A stretch of DNA of 64,000 nucleotides from CALHVR01 sp963528625 (GCA_963528625.1 CAURVQ010000002.1:1-64000), one strand, 5' to 3'. Positions 9,927-20,208 are shown, counted from the first letter of the stretch. Notes: generated by a model from the sequence alone, not told the origin. Translations and numbers: made by a program.

Positions 9927-12167
9927 TTACATCATATTTATTGGATCTACATCTATAGATATTCTCACATCGTTATAATCCAATTTATTTACAATTTGTC
10001 TAATTATTTTTTTTATTTTATTTATATTTTCTCTATTAAATTTTATGAAAATTTGATTTCTATATCGCCCATTAATTTTATAAATCGATGCTTTAAATGG
10101 TTCTGACAATATTTCATTTTCATAAACATTTATAACTTGTCTTATATTTTGTTGTAATATCTCATAAAATTCTTTAGTTTTATTTTCTAATTTAAGTTCA
10201 TCTTTAGATGATAAGACTATTATTATAAGTCTTCCAAATGGCGGATAATTCAATAATCTTCTCATTTGTAATTCATGTTCATAATAACCTTCATAATTAT
10301 TTTCTATTGTTTTTTGTATAACCTCATTTTTCATATTAAATGTTTGTATTAATACTTTTCCTTCTTTTTCTCCACGCCCTGCTCTTCCGGCAGATTGTGT
10401 TAGAAGTTGAAATGTTTTTTCTCCTGCTCTAAAATCAGGGAAATTTAAGATTATATCCGAATTTAAAATCCCAACTAATGTAACATTTGGAAAATGAAAT
10501 CCTTTTGCAATTATTTGCGTTCCAATCATTATATCATATTTATGATTTTTAAAATCTGAGTACACTTTTTCATAATCTTGCTTATTTTTCATACTTTCAG
10601 AGTCAATTCTTACAATTTTTGTATTTGGAAAATACTCGTGTAATTCAGCTTCTATTTTTTCCGTTCCACTACCTAATTGTATTAGTTTTTCACTCCCACA
10701 ATTAAAACATTTTTTTTGATAAAGCCGTTCATATCCACAGTAGTTACATTTCAACCTATTCTCACTTTTGTAATAACTAAGCGAAATACTACAATTTGGA
10801 CATGTCGGTATTTCTCCACACTCTTTACATTTTAATAATATTGAAAATGCTTTCCTATTTAAAATAAGTAAAATTTGCTCTCGTTTTTTCAATGTTTCTG
10901 CCATTTGCTTTAATAATTCTTTTGAAAAATTTTCGCTCGTTTCATTCAAATCCACAATTTCATATTTTGGCATTTTAGCGTTATTAAATCTTTGCTTCAA
11001 CTCAACTAAAGATAAATCTCCTGTTTTTGCTTGGTAATAAGACTCAAACGAAGGAGTTGCCGAACCTAATATTACTTTCACTTTTTCATTGTTATTATTT
11101 TTTTCTTCTCCACTTTCTAACATAGCTCTTTTTATCGCTACATTTTTTACATGATATCTCGGGTTATTATCTTGTTTATAAGTATTTTCATGCTCTTCAT
11201 CAATTATTATATATTTTAAATTTTGTACAGGTGCAAAAATCGCCGATCTCGCTCCAATTACTATTTTTTTATCACCATTTCTTATATAATTCCATTCTTG
11301 TCGTTTTTCCATATCAGTAAGTTTACTATGCAAAACTGCTACCGTATCTTTAAATTGTTTTTCCAATCTTTCAATCATTTGAATTGTCAAAGATATTTCA
11401 GGAACTAAAAATATACTTCCCTTTCCTTCTTGTAATGCTTCTTTCATAAGATTTATGTATATTTCTGTTTTACCCGATCCAGTTACTCCTTTTAATAAAT
11501 AAAATTGCTTTTCTCCATTTTTTATTGCATTTAACACATTTTGTTGTTCATCATTTAAAATTACTTCATTTTCAAGTATTTCGCTTTTTATTTTTCCTAT
11601 TTTTTTCTTATTCTCATTTACAATCAATTTTTTTTCAATCATTACAGCTTTTTTCTTTTCAGCTTCTTCTATTATTTCTTTAGAAAAATATTTTTTTAAT
11701 GTAACTAGTGTTATTTCTTTTTTGTTTCGCATATATTCATTAAATTTTATTATTTCATTTTCTTTTTGTTTCGTTTTATCACTCTTGAAAAACAATACAT
11801 TCTCTTTTTCTTTTTGTATCTCTAAATCTTTTTCATAAATTACTTTTTTTGAATAATTCAGCTTTAAACTTCCCGGATAAACTGCTTTTATAACATTATA
11901 ATAATCACTCAAATAATAATTTTTTATCCATTTTATAAGTTCTATAATTGTTATTGGTACAGTTAAAATAGGAGCTTTATCAATTATATATTTTATTTTT
12001 GAAACATCAAAAGTTATATTTTCTTCTGTCGTTTCTGCTATTATCAATCCCATCTTATTTCTATTTATAAAATTAATAATACACCACTGTCCTATTTCAT
12101 ATTTTTCTTTTGATTTATATGTATATAAATATTTTCCATTTTCTACATAAATTTCATAATAATACAT
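9927..12167 (-). CDS. priA: PriA, primosomal replication-restart helicase
   Basis: PriA is the 3'-to-5' superfamily 2 helicase that reloads the replisome at stalled forks. The 746-residue protein has an N-terminal DNA-binding region, Walker A GVTGSGKTEIY (about residue 229), a DEEH box (about 322), and a zinc module of CxxC pairs between about residues 445 and 495 (CKECG, CPNC, CNYCG, CFNCG). The helicase C-terminal motifs include GTQIIAKGFHFP and QSAGRAGRG. A GGGGAT ribosome-binding site precedes the ATG. It is co-directional with and close to the penicillin-binding protein gene upstream and def downstream. Confidence 0.96.
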   Translation of the reverse strand: MYYYEIYVENGKYLYTYKSKEKYEIGQWCIINFINRNKMGLIIAETTEENITFDVSKIKYIIDKAPILTVPITIIELIKWIKNYYLSDYYNVIKAVYPGSLKLNYSKKVIYEKDLEIQKEKENVLFFKSDKTKQKENEIIKFNEYMRNKKEITLVTLKKYFSKEIIEEAEKKKAVMIEKKLIVNENKKKIGKIKSEILENEVILNDEQQNVLNAIKNGEKQFYLLKGVTGSGKTEIYINLMKEALQEGKGSIFLVPEISLTIQMIERLEKQFKDTVAVLHSKLTDMEKRQEWNYIRNGDKKIVIGARSAIFAPVQNLKYIIIDEEHENTYKQDNNPRYHVKNVAIKRAMLESGEEKNNNNEKVKVILGSATPSFESYYQAKTGDLSLVELKQRFNNAKMPKYEIVDLNETSENFSKELLKQMAETLKKREQILLILNRKAFSILLKCKECGEIPTCPNCSISLSYYKSENRLKCNYCGYERLYQKKCFNCGSEKLIQLGSGTEKIEAELHEYFPNTKIVRIDSESMKNKQDYEKVYSDFKNHKYDIMIGTQIIAKGFHFPNVTLVGILNSDIILNFPDFRAGEKTFQLLTQSAGRAGRGEKEGKVLIQTFNMKNEVIQKTIENNYEGYYEHELQMRRLLNYPPFGRLIIIVLSSKDELKLENKTKEFYEILQQNIRQVINVYENEILSEPFKASIYKINGRYRNQIFIKFNRENINKIKKIIRQIVNKLDYNDVRISIDVDPINMM

Positions 12168-12186
12168 TGATAATCCCCTATTTTCA

Positions 12187-14217
12187 TTATTCCATATTTA
12201 TTATAATTTGACTTGTTTTAGATATTTTTTCTCCTGCTTTTGGATATTGTCCTATAACTCGTCCCGATCCATTTATTTTATAATGTGGGAATAGATTTCT
12301 AGGATAAATTGCATATATTTCCCTCAAGCTTAATCCTGTTAAATCTGGCATTAATCCTATCTCAAATTCTGCTTTATATTTTGATATATCTCGTTTCAAT
12401 TCTCTATTAACGACTACCGACTCTTGTTTCGGTTTTTCATTTTGTATAATTCCTTGAGGTGTTATTCCTTTATATTTTATTAATTTTTCAAATACAGCCT
12501 TTACTGGAGGCAATGCAACTTCTGCTCCATAATATCCACCTTTTGGCTCATTTACTGTTACTAAAATTGCATATTTAGGATGATCTACTGGAAAGAACGA
12601 GAAGAAAGAACTGAAATATTTTCCAGCTTCATACCCTTTATTTCCTGCTTTTTGTGCCGTTCCTGTTTTTCCTCCTATTTTATATCCCGGTATTTGAGCA
12701 TTTTTACCTGTTCCTTTTTCTACAACCGATCCCATCAAATTTCTATTTATTTTTGAAACTTCAGGACTAAATACATTTCTTACAATTTGTGGCTCAAATC
12801 GTTGTACTATTTTTCCTTCTGCATTTTCAATTCTTTCCACAATATACGGTTTCATCAAATTTCCATTATTTATAACAGTATTCAATGCCATTAACATTTG
12901 TAATTGTGTCATATTAATTCCTTGCCCAAATGCAACTTGTGATTTTCTAACTGGTGTCATATGTTTATACGGAAATAATTTTGGAGTATACTCTGTTGAA
13001 ATATCTATTCCTGTTTTTTTACCAAATCCTACATTTAATAAATAGTTATAAAATTTTTTATCATCTATTTTTTTTGATATTTCAACCATTCCAACATTAC
13101 CCGATAAAGCTATAAGTTTTTCAAGTGTCAACACTCCCGTTGTAGATCCGTCGTGATCTCTTATTATTCTATCTCCTACTTCTATAAATCCTTTTGAATA
13201 AACGGTACTATTTTCATTTATAACACCTTCTTGAAGTCCCATCGCAATAATTATCGGCTTAAATATCGATCCTGGTTCAAAGAAATCTATTATTGGTCTA
13301 TTTTTTATTTCATTTTTATTAGTTCCCTTTGGATAAGTTGACATTGCTAAAATTTTTCCAGTTTCTGCCTCTATTAAAATTCCCATACTTGATTCAGCTC
13401 TATATTCTGCTTGAACTTTTTTCATTTCTTCATCTAAAGCGTACTGTAATGTACTATCAATAGTTAAAATTATATTATTTCCATCTTCTCCATCTTTTAT
13501 TTCTTTTTTTCTTTCTAATGTATCTGCCGAAATAAATTTTGTATCTTTACTAAAAAACTCTAATTCTGCGTCTTTCCCTTTTAATTTTTCTTCGTTATAT
13601 CTCTCTACCCCATACCCTTGCTTACCTGAATTATCTCCATCTAAAAAACCGACAATCTCTTGAAAACTATTATTTGAAATATATTTTCGTACAAACGATA
13701 CATCAAAATTTATACCTACCTTATCAGTTTTGATTAATTCTTTAATTTCTTTTTCAATATTTTGCTTTGTCTTTAAATCAAAAATTACCCCTTTTTTAGT
13801 ATTTTCATCAACAATATTTAAATATCGTGCTTTTTTTTCTCTTTTTATAATTATATCTCTCTTTAATTTATCAACATTTATTGAAGGTATATTTTTTTTC
13901 AATATACTTACTAAAGTATCTATTTTTTCACTATTCACTATCGTTGGATCAAAATTAATAGTATAGTTTTCAAAATCGTATGCCAAAATTTCACCATCTG
14001 AAGTTATTATTCTTCCTCTTTTTTTCTTTTGAATTTCTTTACTTCTATACTGTTTTTCTGCTTTTTCTCTCCATTCAGAACCTTTTATTATTTGCATATA
14101 AAATAATCTTAAAATAGCCAATAAAGCAAACAAAAATACACAAACTACTACTATTGCCATTCTTTCATTTATAACTTTATTTATATTTTCTTTTTTCTGT
14201 TTCTTTTTCTTTTTCAT
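12187..14217 (-). CDS. Class B penicillin-binding protein with PASTA domain (FtsI/SpoVD type)
   Basis: This is a peptidoglycan transpeptidase anchored in the inner membrane by one N-terminal segment (about residues 20-40) after a Lys-rich cytoplasmic tail. The acyl-enzyme motif is S317-IFK, the second motif is SGN (372-374) and the third is KTGT (517-520). One PASTA-like domain lies at the C-terminus (about 615-676, beginning MPDLTGLSLREIY). In class B PBPs this architecture acts in septal synthesis (FtsI/PBP2x) or sporulation (SpoVD); with no sporulation here, division is the likely role. No mra or mur genes are adjacent, so the exact paralogue is not settled. AAGGAG precedes the ATG. It lies between gatB and priA. 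Confidence 0.9.
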   Translation of the reverse strand: MKKKKKQKKENINKVINERMAIVVVCVFLFALLAILRLFYMQIIKGSEWREKAEKQYRSKEIQKKKRGRIITSDGEILAYDFENYTINFDPTIVNSEKIDTLVSILKKNIPSINVDKLKRDIIIKREKKARYLNIVDENTKKGVIFDLKTKQNIEKEIKELIKTDKVGINFDVSFVRKYISNNSFQEIVGFLDGDNSGKQGYGVERYNEEKLKGKDAELEFFSKDTKFISADTLERKKEIKDGEDGNNIILTIDSTLQYALDEEMKKVQAEYRAESSMGILIEAETGKILAMSTYPKGTNKNEIKNRPIIDFFEPGSIFKPIIIAMGLQEGVINENSTVYSKGFIEVGDRIIRDHDGSTTGVLTLEKLIALSGNVGMVEISKKIDDKKFYNYLLNVGFGKKTGIDISTEYTPKLFPYKHMTPVRKSQVAFGQGINMTQLQMLMALNTVINNGNLMKPYIVERIENAEGKIVQRFEPQIVRNVFSPEVSKINRNLMGSVVEKGTGKNAQIPGYKIGGKTGTAQKAGNKGYEAGKYFSSFFSFFPVDHPKYAILVTVNEPKGGYYGAEVALPPVKAVFEKLIKYKGITPQGIIQNEKPKQESVVVNRELKRDISKYKAEFEIGLMPDLTGLSLREIYAIYPRNLFPHYKINGSGRVIGQYPKAGEKISKTSQIIINME

Positions 14218-14238
14218 ACTAACAAACTTCTCCTTGTT

Positions 14239-15672
14239 TTATCCAAGTTTTTCTAAAATCATGTCTGTTATCATTTGAGGATTAGCTTTACCTTTTGAAA
14301 GTTTCATTCCTTGACCAACTAAATATTTCAAGGCATTACTTTTTCCGGCTTTATAATCTTCTATTGATTGTTTATTTTCTTCCAGTACTTGTTCTACTAT
14401 TTTTTCAATTTCACTATCATCGCTTATTTGAATCCATCCATTTTCCTTAACTATTACTTCTGGATCTTTCTCTTCCGTCAACAATATTTCAAATACATCT
14501 TTTGCAATTTTTGAACTTATAACATTTGATTTTATAAGTTTTATAAGTTTACCTAAATTAACTGCCGATACAAAAAATTCCTCAATGTTTATATTTTTTT
14601 CTTTCAAAACTCTTAACACTTCTGTCAATAACCAATTTGCAGAAAGTCTTGGATCATTCGTTTCCTTCACTATTGCTTCATAATATTCAGCTAACTCTTG
14701 TTCTGCTGCAAGTGTCATTGCCTCTTTTTCATTTAATTTATATTCATTAACAAATCTTCTCATTTTTTCATCAGCAAATTCAGGCATTTCAGCATTTACT
14801 TTTTCAAGTCTATCTTTTGTAATAATTACTGCTGGTAAGTCTGGCTCTGGAAAATATCTATAATCCATTGCTTCTTCTTTATTTCTCATCGGTTTTGTAA
14901 TTCCGTTTTCCTCATCCCAAAGTCTTGTTTCTTGAATTACTCTTCCTCCAGTTTCAATTACTTCAATTTGCCTATTTGTTTCATATTCTATCGCTTTTAC
15001 TACTGCTTTAAACGAATTTAAGTTTTTCGTTTCTGTTCTAGTTCCTAATTTTGTGTCACCTTTTTTTCTTACAGACACATTCGCATCACATCTTAGTGAC
15101 CCTAACTCCATACTAACATCACTTACTTTTGTATATTTCAGTCTATCTTTTAATGTATTTAAGTATGCGTATGCTTCTTCTGCCGTTTTAATTTCTGGTT
15201 TTGAGATGATTTCAATTAAAGGTACTGACGCTCTATTATAATTTAACAAAGTTTCTGATCCTGTATGAATGCTTTTAGCTGTATCTTCTTCAATTTGTAT
15301 TCTTTCAATCCCTACAACTGATTTTTTCCCACTATTTGTCACAATTTCTAATTTTCCATTTTCTGCATACGGTTTAAAATATTGTGTAATTTGATAATTT
15401 TTTGGCGAATCTGGATAAAAGTAATTTTTTCTATCAAAATGACTTTCTTCGTTTACTTCACAACCTAACGCCAACGCCGCTTTTATTGCAAAATCTAATA
15501 CTTTTTCATTTAATTTAGGCAATGCTCCCGGTTGCCCTGAACATACAGGACATACAGAAGTATTTGGATCTTTTTCATCATAATTCGCATCACAATTACA
15601 CCAAACTTTTGTATTTGTTTTTAATTGACAGTGAACTTCTAGCCCAATAACTGTTTCATATTCCATACTCAT
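14239..15672 (-). CDS. gatB: GatB, Asp/Glu-tRNA amidotransferase subunit B
   Basis: GatB is the tRNA-binding kinase subunit of the GatCAB amidotransferase, which converts Glu-tRNA(Gln) to Gln-tRNA(Gln) and/or Asp-tRNA(Asn) to Asn-tRNA(Asn). The 477-residue product opens with the signature GLEVHCQLKTNTKVWC, followed by VCPVCSGQPGALP and FYPDSPKNYQITQ, and ends with a YqeY-like helical tail containing KYLVGQGMKLSKGKANP. The upstream cysteine pairs match the zinc site of the family. GAAAGGA lies about 11 bases before the first ATG; a second ATG follows two codons later. It is the last gene of gatC-gatA-gatB. Confidence 0.97.
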   Translation of the reverse strand: MSMEYETVIGLEVHCQLKTNTKVWCNCDANYDEKDPNTSVCPVCSGQPGALPKLNEKVLDFAIKAALALGCEVNEESHFDRKNYFYPDSPKNYQITQYFKPYAENGKLEIVTNSGKKSVVGIERIQIEEDTAKSIHTGSETLLNYNRASVPLIEIISKPEIKTAEEAYAYLNTLKDRLKYTKVSDVSMELGSLRCDANVSVRKKGDTKLGTRTETKNLNSFKAVVKAIEYETNRQIEVIETGGRVIQETRLWDEENGITKPMRNKEEAMDYRYFPEPDLPAVIITKDRLEKVNAEMPEFADEKMRRFVNEYKLNEKEAMTLAAEQELAEYYEAIVKETNDPRLSANWLLTEVLRVLKEKNINIEEFFVSAVNLGKLIKLIKSNVISSKIAKDVFEILLTEEKDPEVIVKENGWIQISDDSEIEKIVEQVLEENKQSIEDYKAGKSNALKYLVGQGMKLSKGKANPQMITDMILEKLG

Positions 15673-15711
15673 TTATATTTTTTCCTTTCTTTTTTAGAAA
15701 TTTCACATTAT

Positions 15712-17154
15712 TTACAACTCCGGATATTCTATTTTCCCTCTTACTTCTTCATACTTATGTGAAACATTAAATAATAAATCTTCTTTAAAATAATTTCCAA
15801 TTAATTGTATTCCAACTGGTAACCCGTCCACAAATCCTGCAGGCACTGAAATTGCTGGCAATCCGACCATATTCACTGAAACTGTATAAATATCAGCCAA
15901 ATATGTTTGTATTGGATCTACAATGCTTTCTCCTTTTTTAGGTGCAACATTTGGAGATACCGGAGTTAATAAAATATCTACTTCTTTTAACGCTCTTTCA
16001 AAATCTTCTCTTATTAATCTTCTAACTTGTGAAGCTTTTTTATAATACGCATCATAAAATCCTGAACTCAACACATAATTTCCTATCATTATTCTTCTTT
16101 TAACTTCATCTCCAAATCCTTTTGTTCTTGATTCTACATACATTTTTTCTATATTTTCTTCACTCTCTCTTACTCCGTATCTTACTCCATCATATCTTGA
16201 TAAATTTGAAGTTGCCTCAGCTGATGAAATTATATAATATGTTGATATTGCATATTTTGAGTAAGGTAATGAAACTTCCTTAATTTCCGCTCCCAATTCT
16301 TGTAATTTTTCCACAGCTTCATTTATCACTTTTTTAATATTTTCATCTAATCCTTCTGCAAAATATTCTTTTGGTAATCCAATTTTTAATCCTTTTATAT
16401 CATTATTTAATGTCGCTAAATAATTAGGTACTTCCACATCTGCCGAAGTCGCATCTTTCTCATCATATCCTGCAATTATTTGCAATATTCTTGCTAAATC
16501 TTCTGTTGTTTTTGCTAAAGCTCCTATTTGATCAAGTGACGATCCAAACGACATAAGTCCGTATCTTGACACCCTTCCGTAAGTTGGCTTAATTCCAACA
16601 GTCCCAGTCAAACAAGCTGGTTGTCTTACACTTCCTCCTGTATCTGAACCTAAAGCTATAGGAACTTGTTGTGCTGCAACTGCTGCAGCTGATCCCCCAC
16701 TACTTCCTCCGGGTACTCTATCTAAGTTCCAAGGATTTGACACTACTTTTACTGAAGAGTTTTCATTTGACGACCCCATAGCAAATTCATCCATATTAAC
16801 TTTTCCAATTATCGGTACTCCCGCTTTTTTCAATTTTTCTACAACTGTTGCGTCGTAAACTCCTTTATAATTACTCAAAATATGTGAAGCTGCCGTTGTC
16901 AAATCTCCCTTTGAAACAATATTATCTTTTATCGCTATCGGCACGCCATATAAAACACTTTCATTTTTATTTTCAGCATCAATTTTTTTAGCCTCTTCCA
17001 ATACTTTTTCAGAAAATACATTTACAAAAGCTCCTATTTTATCTTCCGTTTTTTCAATTCTATTTAATAAGTTTTTTGTTATTTCTTCAGAAGTTACTTC
17101 TTTATTTTTTATCATCTCAGCCAATTCAGAAGCTGTTTTTTTATATAAACTCAT
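15712..17154 (-). CDS. gatA: GatA, Glu-tRNA amidotransferase subunit A
   Basis: GatA is the amidase subunit that releases ammonia from glutamine for GatB. The Ser-cisSer-Lys triad is visible: K76 in VPIAIKDN, S151 in PGGSSGGSAAA and the nucleophile S175 in GSDTGGSVRQP. The length of 480 is standard for the family. GAAAGGG precedes the ATG, and the gene sits 20 bases after gatC and 39 before gatB. A tRNA-Gln gene is also in the window (29.6 kb). I saw no glutaminyl-tRNA synthetase here, which is consistent with but does not prove the indirect pathway. Confidence 0.97.
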   Translation of the reverse strand: MSLYKKTASELAEMIKNKEVTSEEITKNLLNRIEKTEDKIGAFVNVFSEKVLEEAKKIDAENKNESVLYGVPIAIKDNIVSKGDLTTAASHILSNYKGVYDATVVEKLKKAGVPIIGKVNMDEFAMGSSNENSSVKVVSNPWNLDRVPGGSSGGSAAAVAAQQVPIALGSDTGGSVRQPACLTGTVGIKPTYGRVSRYGLMSFGSSLDQIGALAKTTEDLARILQIIAGYDEKDATSADVEVPNYLATLNNDIKGLKIGLPKEYFAEGLDENIKKVINEAVEKLQELGAEIKEVSLPYSKYAISTYYIISSAEATSNLSRYDGVRYGVRESEENIEKMYVESRTKGFGDEVKRRIMIGNYVLSSGFYDAYYKKASQVRRLIREDFERALKEVDILLTPVSPNVAPKKGESIVDPIQTYLADIYTVSVNMVGLPAISVPAGFVDGLPVGIQLIGNYFKEDLLFNVSHKYEEVRGKIEYPEL

Positions 17155-17174
17155 ATTTTTACCCTTTCTGCTTA

Positions 17175-17477
17175 TTAATTATCCACATTTTCTCCACCAA
17201 CTACTTTTGGAACTATAATAAATTCTTCATCTCCGTTTGGTGCATTATTTAATATTTCTTTTTTAATTCCAGCATCTACAACTTCGTCTTTTCTAAGTCT
17301 ATCTTTTAAATCAAGAACATTGAATAACGGCTCAATATTTGTCGTATCAATTTTATTCAATTCTTCCATATGTTCAAAAATTTTGTTCAAATCTATTCTA
17401 AATTTCTCTATTTCACTTTCACTAAACTCCAATTTTGAAAGTTTCGCTATTTTCAATACATCTTCTATCGTTAGCAT
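17175..17477 (-). CDS. gatC: GatC, Asp/Glu-tRNA amidotransferase subunit C
   Basis: GatC is the small stabilising subunit of GatCAB. The 100-residue protein has the family pattern IEDVLKIAKLSKLEFSE at its start, then NKIFEHMEELNKIDT and EPLFNVLDLKDRLRKD, the loop that wraps between GatA and GatB. The start is supported by AAGGAGG seven bases upstream, placed in the 18-base gap after the methyltransferase stop. It therefore appears to be transcribed from the restriction-modification genes or from a promoter inside them. A perfect DnaA-box sequence (TTATCCACA at 17179) falls in its last codons and is probably coding coincidence. Confidence 0.95.
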   Translation of the reverse strand: MLTIEDVLKIAKLSKLEFSESEIEKFRIDLNKIFEHMEELNKIDTTNIEPLFNVLDLKDRLRKDEVVDAGIKKEILNNAPNGDEEFIIVPKVVGGENVDN

Positions 17478-17495
17478 TTTTCCTCCTTGTATTTT

Positions 17496-18728
17496 TTATT
17501 CATTTTCAATTATTTTTCTTAAAATTGGTTCTATTCTCGAGATGATTCCAGTAACTAAGGCATTTCCCATCATAAAATATCTATTTCTTTTTGGCATTAT
17601 ATTTGTCCAATTAGGTGGAAACATTTGTATTAATTCACATTCTATTTCTGTTAAAGTTCTATACTGTTTATATTCATTATCATAAATAATATGCGATGAT
17701 CTATTTAAAGTACCTTCGCTTGTTAATATTGTTCTTGCTGGTTCCTCCATATTTTCTGGAAAAGCCATATTTCCTTCACTATAAATATATTTATGTCCTT
17801 GTTTACTTTCTCTCTCAATTTTTTTACCACTTTTTAAATATTTCCATTTTTCTAATTTTTCATCTTTAATAAAATATTCTTCTAAATTTATTTTATTAAA
17901 ATTAGTTGAAATTTCTAAAACTTTATTCAATGAAAATACATTTTCTTTTATTGATTTAAGATTATTATGATAAATTTTACCATTTGTCATTATTCCTGTT
18001 TCAAAAAATTTTCCATTATTGTAATTTTCACTTACATCTAAAATATCTTCATAATTATTTAGATTTATTTCTTTTTTTTCATCTTTTTCAACAGGAAATT
18101 CATTGTTAAATATATTTTCTTTATTTAATAAAAATTTTTTACTATATTTCAAATTCTTTTTAAAAGCAAAAATAAAAACCCTTCTCCTTTTTTGTGGCAT
18201 TGAATAATCTCCAGCATTTATTACTCGCCATTGAACGAAATAACCTAAATCATCAAATGTTTTTAACATTATTGCAAAATCTCTACCTCTTTTATTTGAT
18301 GGAGATTTTAATAATCTATCTACATTTTCCAATAAAACAAAAGGAGTTTTTTTCTTTTCTAATACTTCTTTTATTTCCCAAAATAGAACACCTTTTTTAC
18401 CTTCAATTCCTCTTTCTCCATTTAAACTTCTAGCAACAGAATAATCCTGACACGGAAAACCACCCACTAACAATGAATGATTAGGAATTTGAAATTTATC
18501 TACTTTATTAATATCTTCATTTATATTATTTTCAGTTCCAAATCTTGTTACATAACATTTAAACGCATATTGTGTTTTCATTGATGGTTCAAACTGATTA
18601 GCCCAAATAAAATCCCAAGCTCCATTTTCTTTAGCTTTTCCCGTATTTTCATCAAATTTTTTTATCTTATTTAAACCAACTCTAAAGCCTCCAACACCTG
18701 CAAATAATTCTGCAACTGTTAATTCCAT
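17496..18728 (-). CDS. DNA (cytosine-5) methyltransferase, R-M partner
   Basis: This 410-residue m5C methyltransferase shows the motifs of the family in order: SAM-binding motif I AELFAGVGGFRVGL (6-19), catalytic PCQ (92-94, cysteine 93), ENV (134-136), QKRRR (179-183), a variable target-recognition region of about 200 residues, and the final GNALVTGI motif X. It starts two bases after the stop of the nuclease gene upstream, with AAGGAGGG inside the nuclease end, so the two are co-translated. The partner is Sau3AI-like, whose cognate methyltransferase makes m5C in GATC, so GATC is the predicted target. That specificity is inferred from the partner and not readable from the recognition domain by eye. 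Confidence 0.93.
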   Translation of the reverse strand: MELTVAELFAGVGGFRVGLNKIKKFDENTGKAKENGAWDFIWANQFEPSMKTQYAFKCYVTRFGTENNINEDINKVDKFQIPNHSLLVGGFPCQDYSVARSLNGERGIEGKKGVLFWEIKEVLEKKKTPFVLLENVDRLLKSPSNKRGRDFAIMLKTFDDLGYFVQWRVINAGDYSMPQKRRRVFIFAFKKNLKYSKKFLLNKENIFNNEFPVEKDEKKEINLNNYEDILDVSENYNNGKFFETGIMTNGKIYHNNLKSIKENVFSLNKVLEISTNFNKINLEEYFIKDEKLEKWKYLKSGKKIERESKQGHKYIYSEGNMAFPENMEEPARTILTSEGTLNRSSHIIYDNEYKQYRTLTEIECELIQMFPPNWTNIMPKRNRYFMMGNALVTGIISRIEPILRKIIENE

Positions 18729-18730
18729 CT

Positions 18731-20191
18731 TTACCCTCCTTCTATTATGTCTTTTATTATTTTCTCTATATAACTATTATTCAACCAAAAACATTGTTTC
18801 ACTATCATATCTCCATTTGGTAATAAATCTGTATCTTTAATTGTTCCATTCCCATACTCAATTCCATTAATTATATGTTTTGACTTATTAGCTCTTGGTC
18901 TTAAATGTAAAACTTTCGTATTTTCTTTTTTAGGTAAATCATTTTTCACTATTTCTTTACTATTTTTATCTAATTTTATTTGAAAATTAATTCCTTCTAT
19001 AAATTTATTTTTGTATAATTCCCAATCAATTTTTACTTCATTTTCTAATTCACTCATAGGCATATTCCATATTTTTGACCCTTTTAACTCATACTCATCT
19101 TTATTATTTTTCCTAAAAATTACAAATAAAAATTTTGTTTCAGAAAAATAGTTAAAAATATATGAATTTTCAAAATTTTCTTTTATCATTTCTTTAATTT
19201 TTATCGTTGGAAAAGACATACTTTCTTTAACTTTTCCATTTTTTTCTACTCTTATTGTTTTTATTTTTATATTTGCTTTTTCAAATTCTTCTATATTCTC
19301 TGTTTTAACCCCTAACATTCTACAAATTAAAACATTATTAATTTGTTTTGAATTGCTTTCAATATCATATTTCTTACATAATTCTTCTACTGTTATATTT
19401 TTATTTTTATCTAACAACATCAAAACTTTTTCTTCAAATGTTATATCTTTATCATTCTCTCTCATTATCGTTTCATATGTTGCTACATTTTCTGCAATAT
19501 AATTATTTATGACATAAGACATATAAGATTGCTTTAATGAAAATGCTCTTCTTTTTGCAGGTATATCACTATAATATTGTTTTTGTAAACTTTTTTCAGC
19601 TGAACTTCCTTTAGTGCAAGCACCTAAATAATTTGTATCTCCTTCAGATAATTTATGTGCGTTTCCAGAAATTATTTTATCTACAATTATTTTATAATCT
19701 TTTTTTATTACTTCTAAATCTTTCTCACAACTTTTACCTAAAATTGAAAATAATTTTACATAATCAATTTTATAATTTAGCTTATCTTTTTTCTTATCAT
19801 AAAAATACAATATTAATAAAATTATTTGTAATTTTTTTAAAATATGTGATTTCTCAAAATCTTTTTCTATTGGTTCATTATTTGGAATCATTCCTATTAC
19901 AAGTCGTTCTTTAGCTTTTAATTTACCATCTTTAGTTTTTAAATACGGCGTTACTTTTAATTCTATATTTGCTTCTGGAAAATCAGCTTCTGATTTACTA
20001 TTTGGCTTATAATAAAAATAAAATTCTTCTATTAAATTCCCCAATTTCCCTTTATTCTTATTAAGTGTCTCTTCTAATTCAATCTCATTTTCTTTAAAAT
20101 ATTCCTTTAATATATCAAAAAATCTTTTTCCTATCAATTTTTGAGCATATCTCTCAATATCTTCAGGATTTGTTTTATCATACGGTAACAT
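18731..20191 (-). CDS. Sau3AI/MutH-family type II restriction endonuclease
   Basis: This 486-residue protein has the MutH-like active site D70-E77-K79 within DFPEANIELKVTPY. A second conserved block follows (SEGDTNYLGACTKG, then AKRRAFSLKQSYM), which I recognise from Sau3AI and its relatives. Length matches Sau3AI (about 490), where an N-terminal catalytic MutH domain is followed by a C-terminal non-catalytic MutH-like effector domain. Known family members cut GATC; cutting of GATC here is an inference. A GGGGGAT ribosome-binding site precedes the ATG. It is directly followed by the m5C methyltransferase and preceded by a HAD phosphatase gene 17 bases upstream, inside a run of housekeeping genes. 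Confidence 0.9.
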   Translation of the reverse strand: MLPYDKTNPEDIERYAQKLIGKRFFDILKEYFKENEIELEETLNKNKGKLGNLIEEFYFYYKPNSKSEADFPEANIELKVTPYLKTKDGKLKAKERLVIGMIPNNEPIEKDFEKSHILKKLQIILLILYFYDKKKDKLNYKIDYVKLFSILGKSCEKDLEVIKKDYKIIVDKIISGNAHKLSEGDTNYLGACTKGSSAEKSLQKQYYSDIPAKRRAFSLKQSYMSYVINNYIAENVATYETIMRENDKDITFEEKVLMLLDKNKNITVEELCKKYDIESNSKQINNVLICRMLGVKTENIEEFEKANIKIKTIRVEKNGKVKESMSFPTIKIKEMIKENFENSYIFNYFSETKFLFVIFRKNNKDEYELKGSKIWNMPMSELENEVKIDWELYKNKFIEGINFQIKLDKNSKEIVKNDLPKKENTKVLHLRPRANKSKHIINGIEYGNGTIKDTDLLPNGDMIVKQCFWLNNSYIEKIIKDIIEGG

Positions 20192-20208
20192 TTTAAATCC
20201 CCCTTTTT

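Noticed and set aside
17179..17187. Perfect DnaA box in the gatC end
   Set aside because: A single isolated TTATCCACA inside codons for NVDN; one chance hit is expected in DNA this AT-rich.
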